Translations under genes and position numbers: made by a program
Notes under the pieces: generated by a model
What the model was told of the DNA's origin: nothing
Databases searched by the model: none
Seen by the model: the letters and a program-made list of their open reading frames with translations, nothing else
Part shown: positions 19,572-29,055 of the stretch, piece by piece
Layout: each line of letters starts with the position of its first letter
Numbering within the stretch: position 1 is the first letter of the stretch
DNA from: Verrucomicrobiota bacterium
Lineage (GTDB): Bacteria; Verrucomicrobiota; Kiritimatiellia; CAJWTS01
Direction of reading: 5' to 3'
Assembly: GCA_027623315.1 (NCBI GenBank)
Contig: JAQBYD010000005.1
Span: 1-64,000 of the forward strand
Length of the DNA: 64,000 bases

Positions 19572-20099
19572 CTAAGACTCCGGCGACTCGACACTGATAT
19601 CCACCATCAGATCCGCGCTGACCCGCTCGAGATCGTCGCGCAGATCATCCAGGGAGGTATCGGGCGCCGCACTGAGGCGCAGCTGTGCGGTGAATAGGGG
19701 ACCCGCGCTCAAGGGCGCGCCGGCGCATTCCGAAACCAGCTCTTCGATGTTCGCGCCGTACGCGTGAATGGCCTGCGTGACCGAGCTGATAATACCCGGC
19801 TGATCGTGTCCCGTCAGGCCGATCTGGAGCGTCATCCGATTCGGCGACGCATCGGCCTCGCTCCCGGCATGAATCGTTATCGACAGCCCCTGGTCTTGCA
19901 GGTCGAGCAGGGCCTGCTTTAACCGGTCGGCCTCTTCGTCCGGACAGCGAGCCCTGAGGACACCCGCAAACTGACCCGAAAGGCTGGCCATGCGGCTCTC
20001 CTCCCAGTTGGCTGCGTGGGCCTCGATCACACCAGAAAGGGCCTCCACGATACCCTGCTGATCTTTACTCAGAACGGTCATGACGAGGGATACGCTCAT
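19572..20099 (-). CDS. Tandem ACT-domain protein (glycine cleavage system transcriptional repressor-like)
   Basis: MSVSLVMTVLSKDQQGIVEALSGVIEAHAANWEESRMASLSGQFAGVL plus second ACT LQIGLTGHDQPGIISSVTQAIHAYGANIEELVSE. Confidence 0.8.
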   Translation of the reverse strand: MSVSLVMTVLSKDQQGIVEALSGVIEAHAANWEESRMASLSGQFAGVLRARCPDEEADRLKQALLDLQDQGLSITIHAGSEADASPNRMTLQIGLTGHDQPGIISSVTQAIHAYGANIEELVSECAGAPLSAGPLFTAQLRLSAAPDTSLDDLRDDLERVSADLMVDISVESPES

Positions 20100-20392
20100 G
20101 GCCGAAACCTTTTGCCGCACGTCCAAAAGTGTAAAGCGGAGAAATTCGGGTCAGATTGCGTCCGAGGTCCTGTTTCGTTCACAGCGGGCCGCCTGCGACC
20201 AAAGGTGGCTGCAGGTAACCAAATCTGCGGCTCAGCGATGATCCTCTCACCGCAGACGCGACGACTAATCCTAATAAACAGGCGAATTGGCCCCAATCCG
20301 AGCGCTTGGCACAGCCCATGCTAAATCCAAGGGGTAGGAAAATTGAGACGATCAGGGGCATCGGCCGAATACATAGACAAAGGAGCAGGACC

Positions 20393-20917
20393 ATGTGGCA
20401 AGAACATACAGAATGGAACGGATCCCGGCCTTCAGTTCTAGTCATGCATGAGGACGAGGTGATTCGCGACTCCTATAGTAGCGCGTTGCGCCAGCACGGC
20501 TGCTCAGTTCAGTCCGTCCGCGATGGCAGCGCGGCCCTATCTCTGCTCAAGCACAATGAGTTTGATGTACTGGTTACCGATCTTCACGAGTCGCGCGACG
20601 AGGGGATCCAGTTCTTGCAGGAGACCCTGCGCGTCCGGCCATGGCTGGGCGTCGTCGTGCTTTCCAGCGGGTTTGACCGGCAGGTTCTGCCGAAGATCTA
20701 CGAGTTGGGCTGCACCTGCGTCCTGGAGCGCCCGGTCGCACTTGCGACGCTTTGCCAGAGCGTGATCCACGAGGCGCGTGCCCGCAAAGAGTTGGAGTCC
20801 ACGCACTATGGATTTATCGCGGACCGGTTGCCGGAGAAGCCGATGGTTATAGGCGGCGACATGGAAACCGATGGCGATACGATTCGATTCAATCTTCTCA
20901 GCGTCGCGGGTCTCTGA
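20393..20917 (+). CDS. Response-regulator receiver-domain protein
   Basis: SVLVMHEDEVIRDSYSSALRQHGCSVQSVRDGSAALSLLKHNEFDVLVTDLHESRDEGIQFLQ; phosphoacceptor-type D in VLVTDL. Confidence 0.75.
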   Translation: MWQEHTEWNGSRPSVLVMHEDEVIRDSYSSALRQHGCSVQSVRDGSAALSLLKHNEFDVLVTDLHESRDEGIQFLQETLRVRPWLGVVVLSSGFDRQVLPKIYELGCTCVLERPVALATLCQSVIHEARARKELESTHYGFIADRLPEKPMVIGGDMETDGDTIRFNLLSVAGL

Positions 20918-20929
20918 CGCGACGACGTC

Positions 20930-20984
20930 AAAAAGGACGGTGTCAGCACACATGCCTTCGTGTGCGCTGACACCGTCCTTTTTT
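20930..20984. terminator. Strong bidirectional intrinsic terminator
   Basis: aaaaaggacggtgtcagcacacatgccttcgtgtgcgctgacaccgtcctttttt: long GC-rich stem flanked by A5 and T6. Confidence 0.9.
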
Positions 20985-21104
20985 ACTTGCGTTCACGGTC
21001 TGATCTGAACAGAGTTCCGAGCCTTAAATCCCACGGACGCCGTGACGATGGTGAGCCGGGCAGGTGGGAAGCATTAACAACACGCTTGGGACGGAGGGAA
21101 GACG

Positions 21105-22271
21105 ATGGCCGACAAGGAACTCGCATTCACACTGATCAATCCGGCTACGCTGGCAAAATCTCGAAGCGGCGGCATCATCGCGCGCTACATGAGCCGAACC
21201 GGCCTGGAATTGGTCGGCGCGCGCATGTTTGCCCCGGGCAAGGCCCTGGCTAGTGCGTATGCAGCCCTGGCTGGCCGTGATGGGTTTTACCCCGCCCGCA
21301 CCGCAAAGCGGATGTCTGAATATATTCGCACGCAGTATGCCCCGGACGCGCAGAGCGGGCGACCCCGCCGCGTGATGATGCTCCTTTTCGAGGGCAAGGA
21401 CGCCGTTCGAAAAGTCAGCGCCGCGACCGGTAACCCCCAGACGGCATGGAAGTCGGGTGACACCATTCGCGGGACTTTCGGAGATCTGGTCACGGACGCC
21501 AAGGGTCGGGACGTCTACTTCGAGCCGGCGGTGCTGGTCGGACCGGACGTGCGCAAGACTCGCGAGGTGCTCAAGCTGTGGAGTGCGCACTCGCAGCGCG
21601 ACGGTGGCATTGTCGATCACGCCGGGGACGTGCCGCGGGGCAAGGGGGTGCAGTCGACGCTGGTGATGCTCAAGCCAGACAACTTTCGCTTCCCGAATCT
21701 GCGCGCCGGCCAGATCATCGATGTCCTGTCCCGCTCGGGACTTCACATTGTCGGCGCCAAGAAATTCTCGATGACGGTCGCGCAGGCCGAGGAATTCTAC
21801 GGTCCGGTTCGTGCTGTTTTGCGGGACAAGCTTTCGGGCCGTTTCGGGGAGCAGGCGCGCGAGATCCTCGAGAAAGAACTTGGGTATGCCATCCCGCACA
21901 AGGCGGCGCAGACGCTCACCCGTTTGGTCGGACCACTCGGCGCCGATAATCAATTTGAAGCGATTGTAGAATTCATGACCGGTTATCGTCCGTCCGAGGT
22001 GGATCCGGATCGCAAGACCACGCTGGGCAAGGAACACGAGCTTGCGCTGATCTACCGGGGACCCAATGCGGTGCCGGTCATTCGCGACATCCTGGGACCG
22101 ACCGATCCGTCCAAAGCGCCGGTCGGAACCGTGCGCAAGGAATTCGGCAAGAACATCATGGTCAATGCCACCCACGCCTCCGATTCAACCCGCAATTCGG
22201 CGCGCGAGATCAAGATTCTGAATGTTGCGGAAGACACCATCAGCCCGCTGGTGAATAAGTATTATCGGTAG
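21105..22271 (+). CDS. Two-domain nucleoside-diphosphate kinase-like protein
   Basis: C-terminal NDK with catalytic-type motif NATHASDSTRNSAREI and STLVMLKPDNFRF; N-terminal NDK-like domain AFTLINPATLAKSRSGGIIARYMSRTGLELVGARM without a recognisable NxxHGSDS motif. Confidence 0.82.
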   Translation: MADKELAFTLINPATLAKSRSGGIIARYMSRTGLELVGARMFAPGKALASAYAALAGRDGFYPARTAKRMSEYIRTQYAPDAQSGRPRRVMMLLFEGKDAVRKVSAATGNPQTAWKSGDTIRGTFGDLVTDAKGRDVYFEPAVLVGPDVRKTREVLKLWSAHSQRDGGIVDHAGDVPRGKGVQSTLVMLKPDNFRFPNLRAGQIIDVLSRSGLHIVGAKKFSMTVAQAEEFYGPVRAVLRDKLSGRFGEQAREILEKELGYAIPHKAAQTLTRLVGPLGADNQFEAIVEFMTGYRPSEVDPDRKTTLGKEHELALIYRGPNAVPVIRDILGPTDPSKAPVGTVRKEFGKNIMVNATHASDSTRNSAREIKILNVAEDTISPLVNKYYR

Positions 22272-22282
22272 CCGGGCATGCG

Positions 22283-22321
22283 TGGCGGGTGGCGAGTGGC
22301 AAGTGGCGAGTGGCGAGTGGT
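22283..22321 (+). repeat. Heptanucleotide repeat tract GTGGCGA
   Basis: GTGGCGG GTGGCGA GTGGCAA GTGGCGA GTGGCGA GTGG. Confidence 0.85.
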
Positions 22322-22631
22322 TTTACGACCCGCATACGATCCGGATCGAGCAAAGCTCTCTCGCGTGTTCGTAGCACTGCCGTTCGCTAACAAGCGTTAC
22401 CGACCGACCTGCCGGTCCCGTCCTGATTCCGGGTTGTCACTTCTTCGCCGGCCTCTGGCAGCACCCAAGCGTCAATTAAGGCGGCGTGGGGGCACGCCGT
22501 CTCCACGCCGCGTTTAGCAATCGATGATTATCCGAGGGTTTGGACCGATCGGTATCTCCGACTGGGGCATGGAGACGGGGTGCCCTCACCCCGCACACCG
22601 TGAGTGACAACCTATTTCAGTACGGGACCCG

Positions 22632-22657
22632 CCCACTCCCCACCTGCCACTCCCCCC
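22632..22657 (-). repeat. Degenerate heptanucleotide repeat tract, opposite orientation
   Basis: Reverse complement contains GAGTGGC AGGTGGG GAGTGGG. Confidence 0.55.
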
Positions 22658-22664
22658 TCCGGTC

Positions 22665-23936
22665 TCAGTCCCGCGCGAGAGCGACGCGAAGCACGCAGAT
22701 CGCGAGCAGCTCCATGGCCTGGCGGATTTCCTCGAGTGAAGGCAGGCTTGGCGAAATCCGAATGTTGCGGTCACGTGGGTCTTTGCCGTATGGAAACGTC
22801 GCGCCCGCCTTGGTCATTTTGACGCCGGCTGCATCGGCCATCGTGCAGACCTCCGCCGCGCATCCGTCCGGCGTGTCCAGGCTCGTGAAGTAACCGCCGG
22901 TCGGTCGGCTCCAGGACGCAACGTCGTAGGCGCGCAGCTCGCGCTCGAGGACCTCATCGACCGCGTCGAATTTCGGCTTGATGATCGTGGCATGCTGCTG
23001 CATGTGTGCGCGCACGCCGTGCATGTCCTGGAAGAACAGGAGATGACGCTGTTGATTGATCTTGTCCGGGCCAATCGCCTGGATCGACATGTTCTTCTTC
23101 ACGGCGGCGATATTCGCGGCGCTGCCGCCGATCATGGCGACCCCGCTTCCGGCGAAGGTGACTTTGGATGTGGAGCCGAACAGAAAGACGCGATCCGGAT
23201 TCGCGGCGTCCTTGCAGGCCTGAAGAATACTCGCCAGTTCGTCGGGCGTGTCGGTGAGATGGTGCACCGTGTATGCATTGTCCCAGAAGATACGGAAGTC
23301 GGGCGCCGCGCAGTTCATCGCGGCCAAGCGGTGCACCACGGCATCCGAGTAGGTTTCGCCGGTGGGGTTGCTGTACTTCGGAACACACCAGATGCCCTTT
23401 ATGGAGGGATCGTTGGCTACCAGGGACTCGACCTGGTCCATGTCGGGACCTTCACCGGTCAGATCCACCACGATCATCTCGATCCCGAAGTGCTCGCAGA
23501 TGCTGAAGTGACGATCGTAACCCGGGCATGGGCAGAGGAACTTGATCGGACCGCACTGGCTCCACGGTTTGTCGCCGCCGGGGACGCCCAGCAGCAGTGC
23601 ATTGGCGACCGTGTCGTGCATCAGGGTTAAGCTCGCGTTCGAGTGAACGATGATTTCGTCGGTTCCGACCTCCAGGAAGTCGGCAAAGAGTTGAAGCACC
23701 TCGTCCGTGCCGCCGAGATTCCCGTAGTTGCGCGTGTCCACGCCGCCGGCCGTTTTGGTGCGGGTCTCGTCGACCAGTGTCAGCATCGGGTTGGCGAGAT
23801 CGAGTTGCGCCGGGCAGGGCTTGCCGCGCGTCATGTCAAGGCTCAGTCCCTGCGCTTTGAAGGTCTCGTATCGTTCGGCCAGTTGCTCGGTGAGTGCGCG
23901 GCGCGCTTCGGAATCCATCGATGCTAGTGTCGGCAT
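22665..23936 (-). CDS. Aminotransferase class I/II, aspartate aminotransferase Ic/MocR-like
   Basis: MTRGKPCPAQLDLANPML; DNAYTVHHL; FGSTSKVTFAGSGVAMIGGS PLP-Lys motif. Confidence 0.88.
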   Translation of the reverse strand: MPTLASMDSEARRALTEQLAERYETFKAQGLSLDMTRGKPCPAQLDLANPMLTLVDETRTKTAGGVDTRNYGNLGGTDEVLQLFADFLEVGTDEIIVHSNASLTLMHDTVANALLLGVPGGDKPWSQCGPIKFLCPCPGYDRHFSICEHFGIEMIVVDLTGEGPDMDQVESLVANDPSIKGIWCVPKYSNPTGETYSDAVVHRLAAMNCAAPDFRIFWDNAYTVHHLTDTPDELASILQACKDAANPDRVFLFGSTSKVTFAGSGVAMIGGSAANIAAVKKNMSIQAIGPDKINQQRHLLFFQDMHGVRAHMQQHATIIKPKFDAVDEVLERELRAYDVASWSRPTGGYFTSLDTPDGCAAEVCTMADAAGVKMTKAGATFPYGKDPRDRNIRISPSLPSLEEIRQAMELLAICVLRVALARD

Positions 23937-23991
23937 GTCTCTCTCTATTTCTCCGTGGGGCTGGTTGAAGCCCCGTAATTTGTTGCGGGTA

Positions 23992-24073
23992 TGGGCGGAG
24001 GGGGACTCGAACCCCCATGCCTCGCGGCACAAGATCCTAAATCTTGCGTGTCTGCCAATTTCACCATCCGCCC
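23992..24073 (-). tRNA. tRNA-Leu (anticodon TAG)
   Basis: GGGCGGATGGTGAAATTGGCAGACACGCAAGATTTAGGATCTTGTGCCGCGAGGCATGGGGGTTCGAGTCCCCCTCCGCCCA on minus strand. Confidence 0.95.
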
Positions 24074-24444
24074 AGCGGAATCCGTTTTCACATTAGGCAG
24101 GTCGAATCGCTTGGGCAAATGTTTTTGTGGAGGGTTGCAAACCCGCCTTCCGTACGAAAGAAAAGAAGAGAGACCGCGCATGCTTTCGATAGCCGTAATC
24201 CGCGCCCACGTGAGTGGCGTAGCCCGTATCAGCGTTGTCACACTTTCACCACAACGTGGCTCACGCCATCCGCGTCATCCGCGGTTCTATATCTGTCTGT
24301 ATTCGCGAAGATTAGCGTTTCTCAGCAGATTCCCTCGACGAGGGAGCTGGGGAAGCGGTCAGACCGAGTGCCGTGGGCTGAGCAGGCAATTGGGGCCCCT
24401 GCCGTCTTGAATCATGGCTGGGCAAAGGTTACAAATGCTGCTCC

Positions 24445-25416
24445 ATGGAACCCATTTCGCGAGCCAAAGAAGTTATTGAGCTGGAGATTGCCGGGCTGCG
24501 CCGCGTGTGCGACACGTTGGGCGAGTCGTTCGAGACCGCAATCGAGGCGATCGAAGAGCGGCTGCGGCAGGGCGGCAAGGTGGTCGTCACGGGCATTGGC
24601 AAGAATCTGCACATCGCCCAGAAGATTTCAGGAACGCTGAGCAGCACCGGTACCCCCAGCGTGGTGCTCGACGTGCAGCAGGCGATGCACGGCGACCTTG
24701 GGATGCTGGCCGCGCATGATGTGATGCTGGCGCTGAGTTATAGTGGCGAATCCGAGGAATTGATGGAGTTGCTGCCCCGTGTGCGCGAATTCGGGGTCCT
24801 ACTGATTGCCCTGACCGGCGTGCCGCAGAGCGCCATCGGGACGATGAGCGACACGGTGGTTTCAGTCGCGATCGACAGGGAGGCCTGCCCGTTCAATATG
24901 GCGCCGACGGTTAGCACCACGGCGACCCTGGCGGTCGGTGACGCCTTGGCTATGGTCTTGCTCGACCGGCGCGATTTCACGCAGCAGGACTACGCGCATC
25001 TACACCCCGGCGGCGCGATAGGGCGCACCCTGCTGTTGCGCATCCGCGACTTTATGCGTACCGGCGATCGGCTTGCGCGCGTGACATCGGGGCAGACCGT
25101 GCGCGACGCGGTGGTGGCGATGACCCGTGCCCGGTCGGGCTCGGCGGGGATCGTGGACGCGGACGGGGTGTTGTTGGGACTCTTTACGGACGGGGACTTG
25201 CGGCGGCATCTCTTTGACAGCCAGAACGTGCTTGAGCTTACGGTGGATGAGGTCATGACGCGTGATCCGGTGACCCTCGGCGCGGACGAGCGCGCGGCGG
25301 ATGTCTTCGCGGCCTACGCCGTGAACGAGATCGACGATCTGCCGGTCGTCGATGAAGCAGGCCACCTCGTCGGCCTGATCGATATCCAGCAGCTCCCGAA
25401 GCTCAAGATCCTATAG
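24445..25416 (+). CDS. kdsD: Arabinose-5-phosphate isomerase (KdsD/KpsF), SIS plus two CBS domains
   Basis: GKVVVTGIGKNLHIAQKISGTLSSTGTPSVVLD; ALSYSGESEEL; HPGGAIGR; CBS EVMTRDPVTL. Confidence 0.93.
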   Translation: MEPISRAKEVIELEIAGLRRVCDTLGESFETAIEAIEERLRQGGKVVVTGIGKNLHIAQKISGTLSSTGTPSVVLDVQQAMHGDLGMLAAHDVMLALSYSGESEELMELLPRVREFGVLLIALTGVPQSAIGTMSDTVVSVAIDREACPFNMAPTVSTTATLAVGDALAMVLLDRRDFTQQDYAHLHPGGAIGRTLLLRIRDFMRTGDRLARVTSGQTVRDAVVAMTRARSGSAGIVDADGVLLGLFTDGDLRRHLFDSQNVLELTVDEVMTRDPVTLGADERAADVFAAYAVNEIDDLPVVDEAGHLVGLIDIQQLPKLKIL

Positions 25417-25493
25417 AGGAAAAACCGCGTCATTCGCGGTCAGAATCCGAGGGTCTCGAGGATCCAGGGCTCCAAGATTTTGGGCCCACGGTG

Positions 25494-26267
25494 CTACAGA
25501 AACACCCCGGCGGCGCCGGCGATGATGCAGTAGATCCCGAACCATTTGAAGTAGCCGGCTGAGAGAGCTTTGACGAGCAGGATGATTGCGCCGTAGCCGA
25601 CGAGGGCGGATGTGGCCAGTGCGCAGAGCAGTTCAACCACGGTCAGATTGCCCAGCCCGGCGTCAGAAATGTCCAATGATGCCAGGATGATCGCGCCGCC
25701 CACGGCGGGCAGCATCAGCAGCAGCGAGAACTCCGCGGCTTTCTCCGGTGCGATGCCGAAGTGCCGTGCGACCGTAATCGTGGTGCCCGACCGGCTTATT
25801 CCGGGAAGCAGGGCGATCGCCTGCGCGAAGCCGATGATCAGCGAAATGGGGCCGGTCATTTTTTGTGAGGAGCGCGGAGCGATGAAGAGCGTGCACAGCA
25901 TCAGGCCCGTTACGATCAGCATCCATGCCGCGCGCGAAGGGTCGTCGAAAAGCGGTTCCAGCCGCTGTTTGAAGGCCAATCCGGCGATTACGATGGGGAT
26001 CGTGCCGCAAGTCACCGTCAAAAGGTCGTGTTTCCCTTCCCGGTTGAACTGCTTCACATCGGCGAGGAACTTGGCGATGCGGATGCGGTAGTAGGCCAGC
26101 ACGGCCAGCAGGGTTCCAGCATGAATCGTGACCTCCAGCGTCACGTCCGGGGTCTCGAGGCCCAGAAAGCGATTCACGAGAACGATATGTCCCGAGCTGC
26201 TCACGGGCAGAAACTCGGTAAGTCCCTGGACAACGGCCAGCAGGATGACTTTGAGGATGTCGGGCAT
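25494..26267 (-). CDS. uppP: Undecaprenyl-diphosphatase (UppP/BacA)
   Basis: MPDILKVILLAVVQGLTEFLPVSSSGHIVL; PGISRSGTTI. Confidence 0.95.
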   Translation of the reverse strand: MPDILKVILLAVVQGLTEFLPVSSSGHIVLVNRFLGLETPDVTLEVTIHAGTLLAVLAYYRIRIAKFLADVKQFNREGKHDLLTVTCGTIPIVIAGLAFKQRLEPLFDDPSRAAWMLIVTGLMLCTLFIAPRSSQKMTGPISLIIGFAQAIALLPGISRSGTTITVARHFGIAPEKAAEFSLLLMLPAVGGAIILASLDISDAGLGNLTVVELLCALATSALVGYGAIILLVKALSAGYFKWFGIYCIIAGAAGVFL

Positions 26268-26451
26268 TGGGGGGCTGATTCCAACCGGGATGTGACAGGC
26301 TGTCGATAATATAGACGTAGAAGAATTTTTCCATGACTGGCGTGCCAGGCGTAGCGGGCCGGCCTGAAACGGGGAGCCCGTCTTCGCCCTGCGCTACCGC
26401 TTCGGGCTTCGCCGGGCAGTCTTCGCGTGCCTGACGGCTCGCGAAGACTGG

Positions 26452-26525
26452 CGGGAGCGACGAGACTCGAACTCGCAACATCCAGATCGACAGTCTGGTA
26501 CTCTAACCGATTGAGCTACGCCCCC
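26452..26525 (-). tRNA. tRNA-Asp (anticodon GTC)
   Basis: GGGGGCGTAGCTCAATCGGTTAGAGTACCAGACTGTCGATCTGGATGTTGCGAGTTCGAGTCTCGTCGCTCCCG plus encoded CCA; G73 discriminator. Confidence 0.95.
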
Positions 26526-26778
26526 GCTAAAAGAACGGGTAAGCGAGGGTGTATAGAATTCTGCGAATTCAAAAGCAACAAAAAAACGTGAAGTCGCGCT
26601 CGCCGCCCCAGGGCGGTCTCATCCCTCTTTCACCCTGTAAATTCGCACAATCTTTGCATTCATCGGGTTGTGGCGGGGAGCTGCGTGGGCTATACTCAGG
26701 GCTGAGAAAAGTCGATTTCCTGCATAAGATGCGAACTTGCGGCAACTATCTTGTGAAACGGACGGGAAGAAAGGCACC

Positions 26779-28401
26779 GTGAGTCCAGACCGGATATCTA
26801 AGGAAGCGGACGGCGAGCTCTTGCAAGAGTATGCCGATTCCCGGGATGCACTGGCTTTCGCGGAGATAACGCGGCGGCATGGAGCGATGGTGCTCGGTGT
26901 TTCGCAGCGCATCACGCGCAATACGCATGACGCCGAGGACGTGGTCCAGGAGGCCTTCGTCGAGCTCTCGCACAAGGCCGGCAGCATCAGCTCGTTACCC
27001 GGCTGGTTGCACCGCGTTGCCACCAACATCGCGAAGACAAAGATTCGGGCCGCCGTGCGTCGTCGTGAGCGTGAGCAGGCATCCATTGAGATCCAGGATT
27101 CGGAGCCTTCGTCATGGGAAGCGATCTCGCCGCATGTGGATGCTGCGCTTTCCGAGTTGCCCCCCGAGATGCGCGAAGTCATGGTTCTGCATTTTCTCGA
27201 AGGAGCGAGCCAGGCCGAGATCGCGCAGCGTTTGAGTATGAACCAATCTACGGTATCACGCCGCCTGAAGTGGGGTGTCGAGCAGCTGCGTGTGCGTCTG
27301 CGTCACACGGGGGTGATCACCAGTTTCGGCATTCTCTCAATGCTCATGGCGGAGAACGCCGCCGCCGTCACGGCGCCAAAGGCTGTCATGGCCACGCTTG
27401 GCAAGATGGCCATGGTGGGCCTTGGGTCCGGTGAGTCGACCGCCGGCGCATCCACATCGTTGCTGCACGGTGAAATGGCGCGAGCAGCGGCCGTCATCGT
27501 GGTTGGCGTCGTGGGGATAGGGGCACTGGCGTATTTCCTTGCCGGTCCCGGAGACGGTGCGTCACTACGTACTGTGGTGGCGGACTACCAGCTTGATAAC
27601 GGCATGGCGACGCCGTCCGGACCCGCCGCGGCAGGGGCCACGGCAGCGCTCGCAGGTCCGCGTGATCATCTCGGACGCGGCGTGACGGCGATGAACGACA
27701 ACCCCGTCGCGGGCGACTACGAAATCACGACCGACCGACACCGATTTGCAATGGGATCCGCAGGCCGCGGCGCTGCGGCGCAAATTGGCGACCTTCCGAC
27801 GCTGCCCGGCGACGAGGTTGCAGAGGAGCCGCCGATGGCTGGAGCGGATGCGCGCGGGGCCGGCGGCGTGGGATCGGTGACCGACATGATGGCCGGCCAT
27901 TACGGGGCTTATCGACCCTTGCACGGCGGTGGATCGGCGGCTACGGCGGGCGATGAGTCGCTGGACGGGGCCGGATTTGGCGTGAACGGAGGCGCGGATG
28001 GCGCTGCGGGCAGCTCTGCGAATATGGCGGGGGGCACCGCGAGCGCGATCGACGGTGCGTTGGCTGTCAACACCGGAACAGGCTCCGGGTGGACGGGCGG
28101 GTCCGCAGCGGGAGCGGAAGGCAGCGCAGGAACCGACGTCGGGTCCGGCGACGTTTCAATTAACTCCTTTGCGGCCAACGCGGAGATGCTTTGGGCATTC
28201 ACGGATATGGGATTGTATGCGTACGACTGGGCCCGCGGTGAGTGGCTGAATACGCCCGGCGGTCAGCATCCGTCGGACCCGTCGCGGAATATCCGCATTG
28301 ACGGCGCAGGCAATGTGATTATGACGGTGTATGCCGGTGGACAGATGCGCGATCAGGTCATCGGGCGCGTCACTGCGCCGGATCCCGCAAGCGAGGAGTA
28401 G
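26779..28401 (+). CDS. ECF-type RNA polymerase sigma factor with C-terminal TM and Gly/Ala-rich extension
   Basis: Sigma2 (DAEDVVQEAFVELSHKAGSISSLPGWLHRVATNIAKTKIR), sigma4 (EVMVLHFLEGASQAEIAQRLSMNQSTVSRRLKWGVEQLR), TM helix AAAVIVVGVVGIGALAYFLAG, then ~300 aa low complexity. GTG 26779 has a GGAAGAAAGG ribosome-binding site; an upstream ATG at 26737 is the alternative. Confidence 0.88.
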   Translation: MSPDRISKEADGELLQEYADSRDALAFAEITRRHGAMVLGVSQRITRNTHDAEDVVQEAFVELSHKAGSISSLPGWLHRVATNIAKTKIRAAVRRREREQASIEIQDSEPSSWEAISPHVDAALSELPPEMREVMVLHFLEGASQAEIAQRLSMNQSTVSRRLKWGVEQLRVRLRHTGVITSFGILSMLMAENAAAVTAPKAVMATLGKMAMVGLGSGESTAGASTSLLHGEMARAAAVIVVGVVGIGALAYFLAGPGDGASLRTVVADYQLDNGMATPSGPAAAGATAALAGPRDHLGRGVTAMNDNPVAGDYEITTDRHRFAMGSAGRGAAAQIGDLPTLPGDEVAEEPPMAGADARGAGGVGSVTDMMAGHYGAYRPLHGGGSAATAGDESLDGAGFGVNGGADGAAGSSANMAGGTASAIDGALAVNTGTGSGWTGGSAAGAEGSAGTDVGSGDVSINSFAANAEMLWAFTDMGLYAYDWARGEWLNTPGGQHPSDPSRNIRIDGAGNVIMTVYAGGQMRDQVIGRVTAPDPASEE

Positions 28402-28980
28402 TTGTCGTTCATGCAAAGATTTGGAAACTCTCACGAAGCTGGCTCGCCGGCCGTGGTCGGCGTCATGATCGGACTGCTCGCGCTGGGCTGTCTGCAGGCC
28501 GCGACCGGAGAAGATGCGGGCGTGCCCGCGGGGGCAGCGGATGAACTGGGCCTCGGGCCATTGGAGGAAGTCGAGTTCTGGGAGAGCCGCCATAAGGAGC
28601 TTGAGCTGGAGATCGTGAAGAGGGGGCAGGAGCGGAAGAAGTCCCGGGCGGATTTGATGAAGCAGCGAGAGAACGTGGTCAAACTACAGCGCGAGGCGAT
28701 GACGTCCGACGAGGAAATCAAGAAATTGCATAGTCAGGTCGAGACGCTCAAGCGCCGCGTCAAAGAGGCGGAGGCGGAACTCCAGCAGAAGCTGAACGAG
28801 ATTCCCGGCATTCGAGAGGGAACCGAGGGGCAGACCACCGGCGCGCGTCACACGCGCGATCTTGACGCGCAATGGAGAGAATTGTATGTGGAGAAGCGCA
28901 CGGTTTGGGAAAAGTTGGTCGCCGCGAAAAAAAGGGCGGCTGATGCGAAGAAGGCATCCGAGGTTGCGGGAGCGCAGTAG
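28402..28980 (+). CDS. Secreted coiled-coil protein
   Basis: Hydrophobic N-terminal segment AVVGVMIGLLALGCLQAATG and long charged coiled-coil; TTG 28402 (or ATG 28411) start after GAGGAG. Confidence 0.7.
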   Translation: MSFMQRFGNSHEAGSPAVVGVMIGLLALGCLQAATGEDAGVPAGAADELGLGPLEEVEFWESRHKELELEIVKRGQERKKSRADLMKQRENVVKLQREAMTSDEEIKKLHSQVETLKRRVKEAEAELQQKLNEIPGIREGTEGQTTGARHTRDLDAQWRELYVEKRTVWEKLVAAKKRAADAKKASEVAGAQ

Positions 28981-29055
28981 GCTGAGAGATTCGACAAATC
29001 CGGGACGCCCAGGCGGGGTCTCTGAACTAGCTTTCGATGAGGCACGCAGAATTTT

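Noticed and set aside
24180-24330. Possible repeat with CCGCGTCATCCGCGG and CACGTGAGTGGCGTA/AACGTGGCTCACGCC
   Set aside because: Only weak imperfect inverted similarity; not enough to claim an element.
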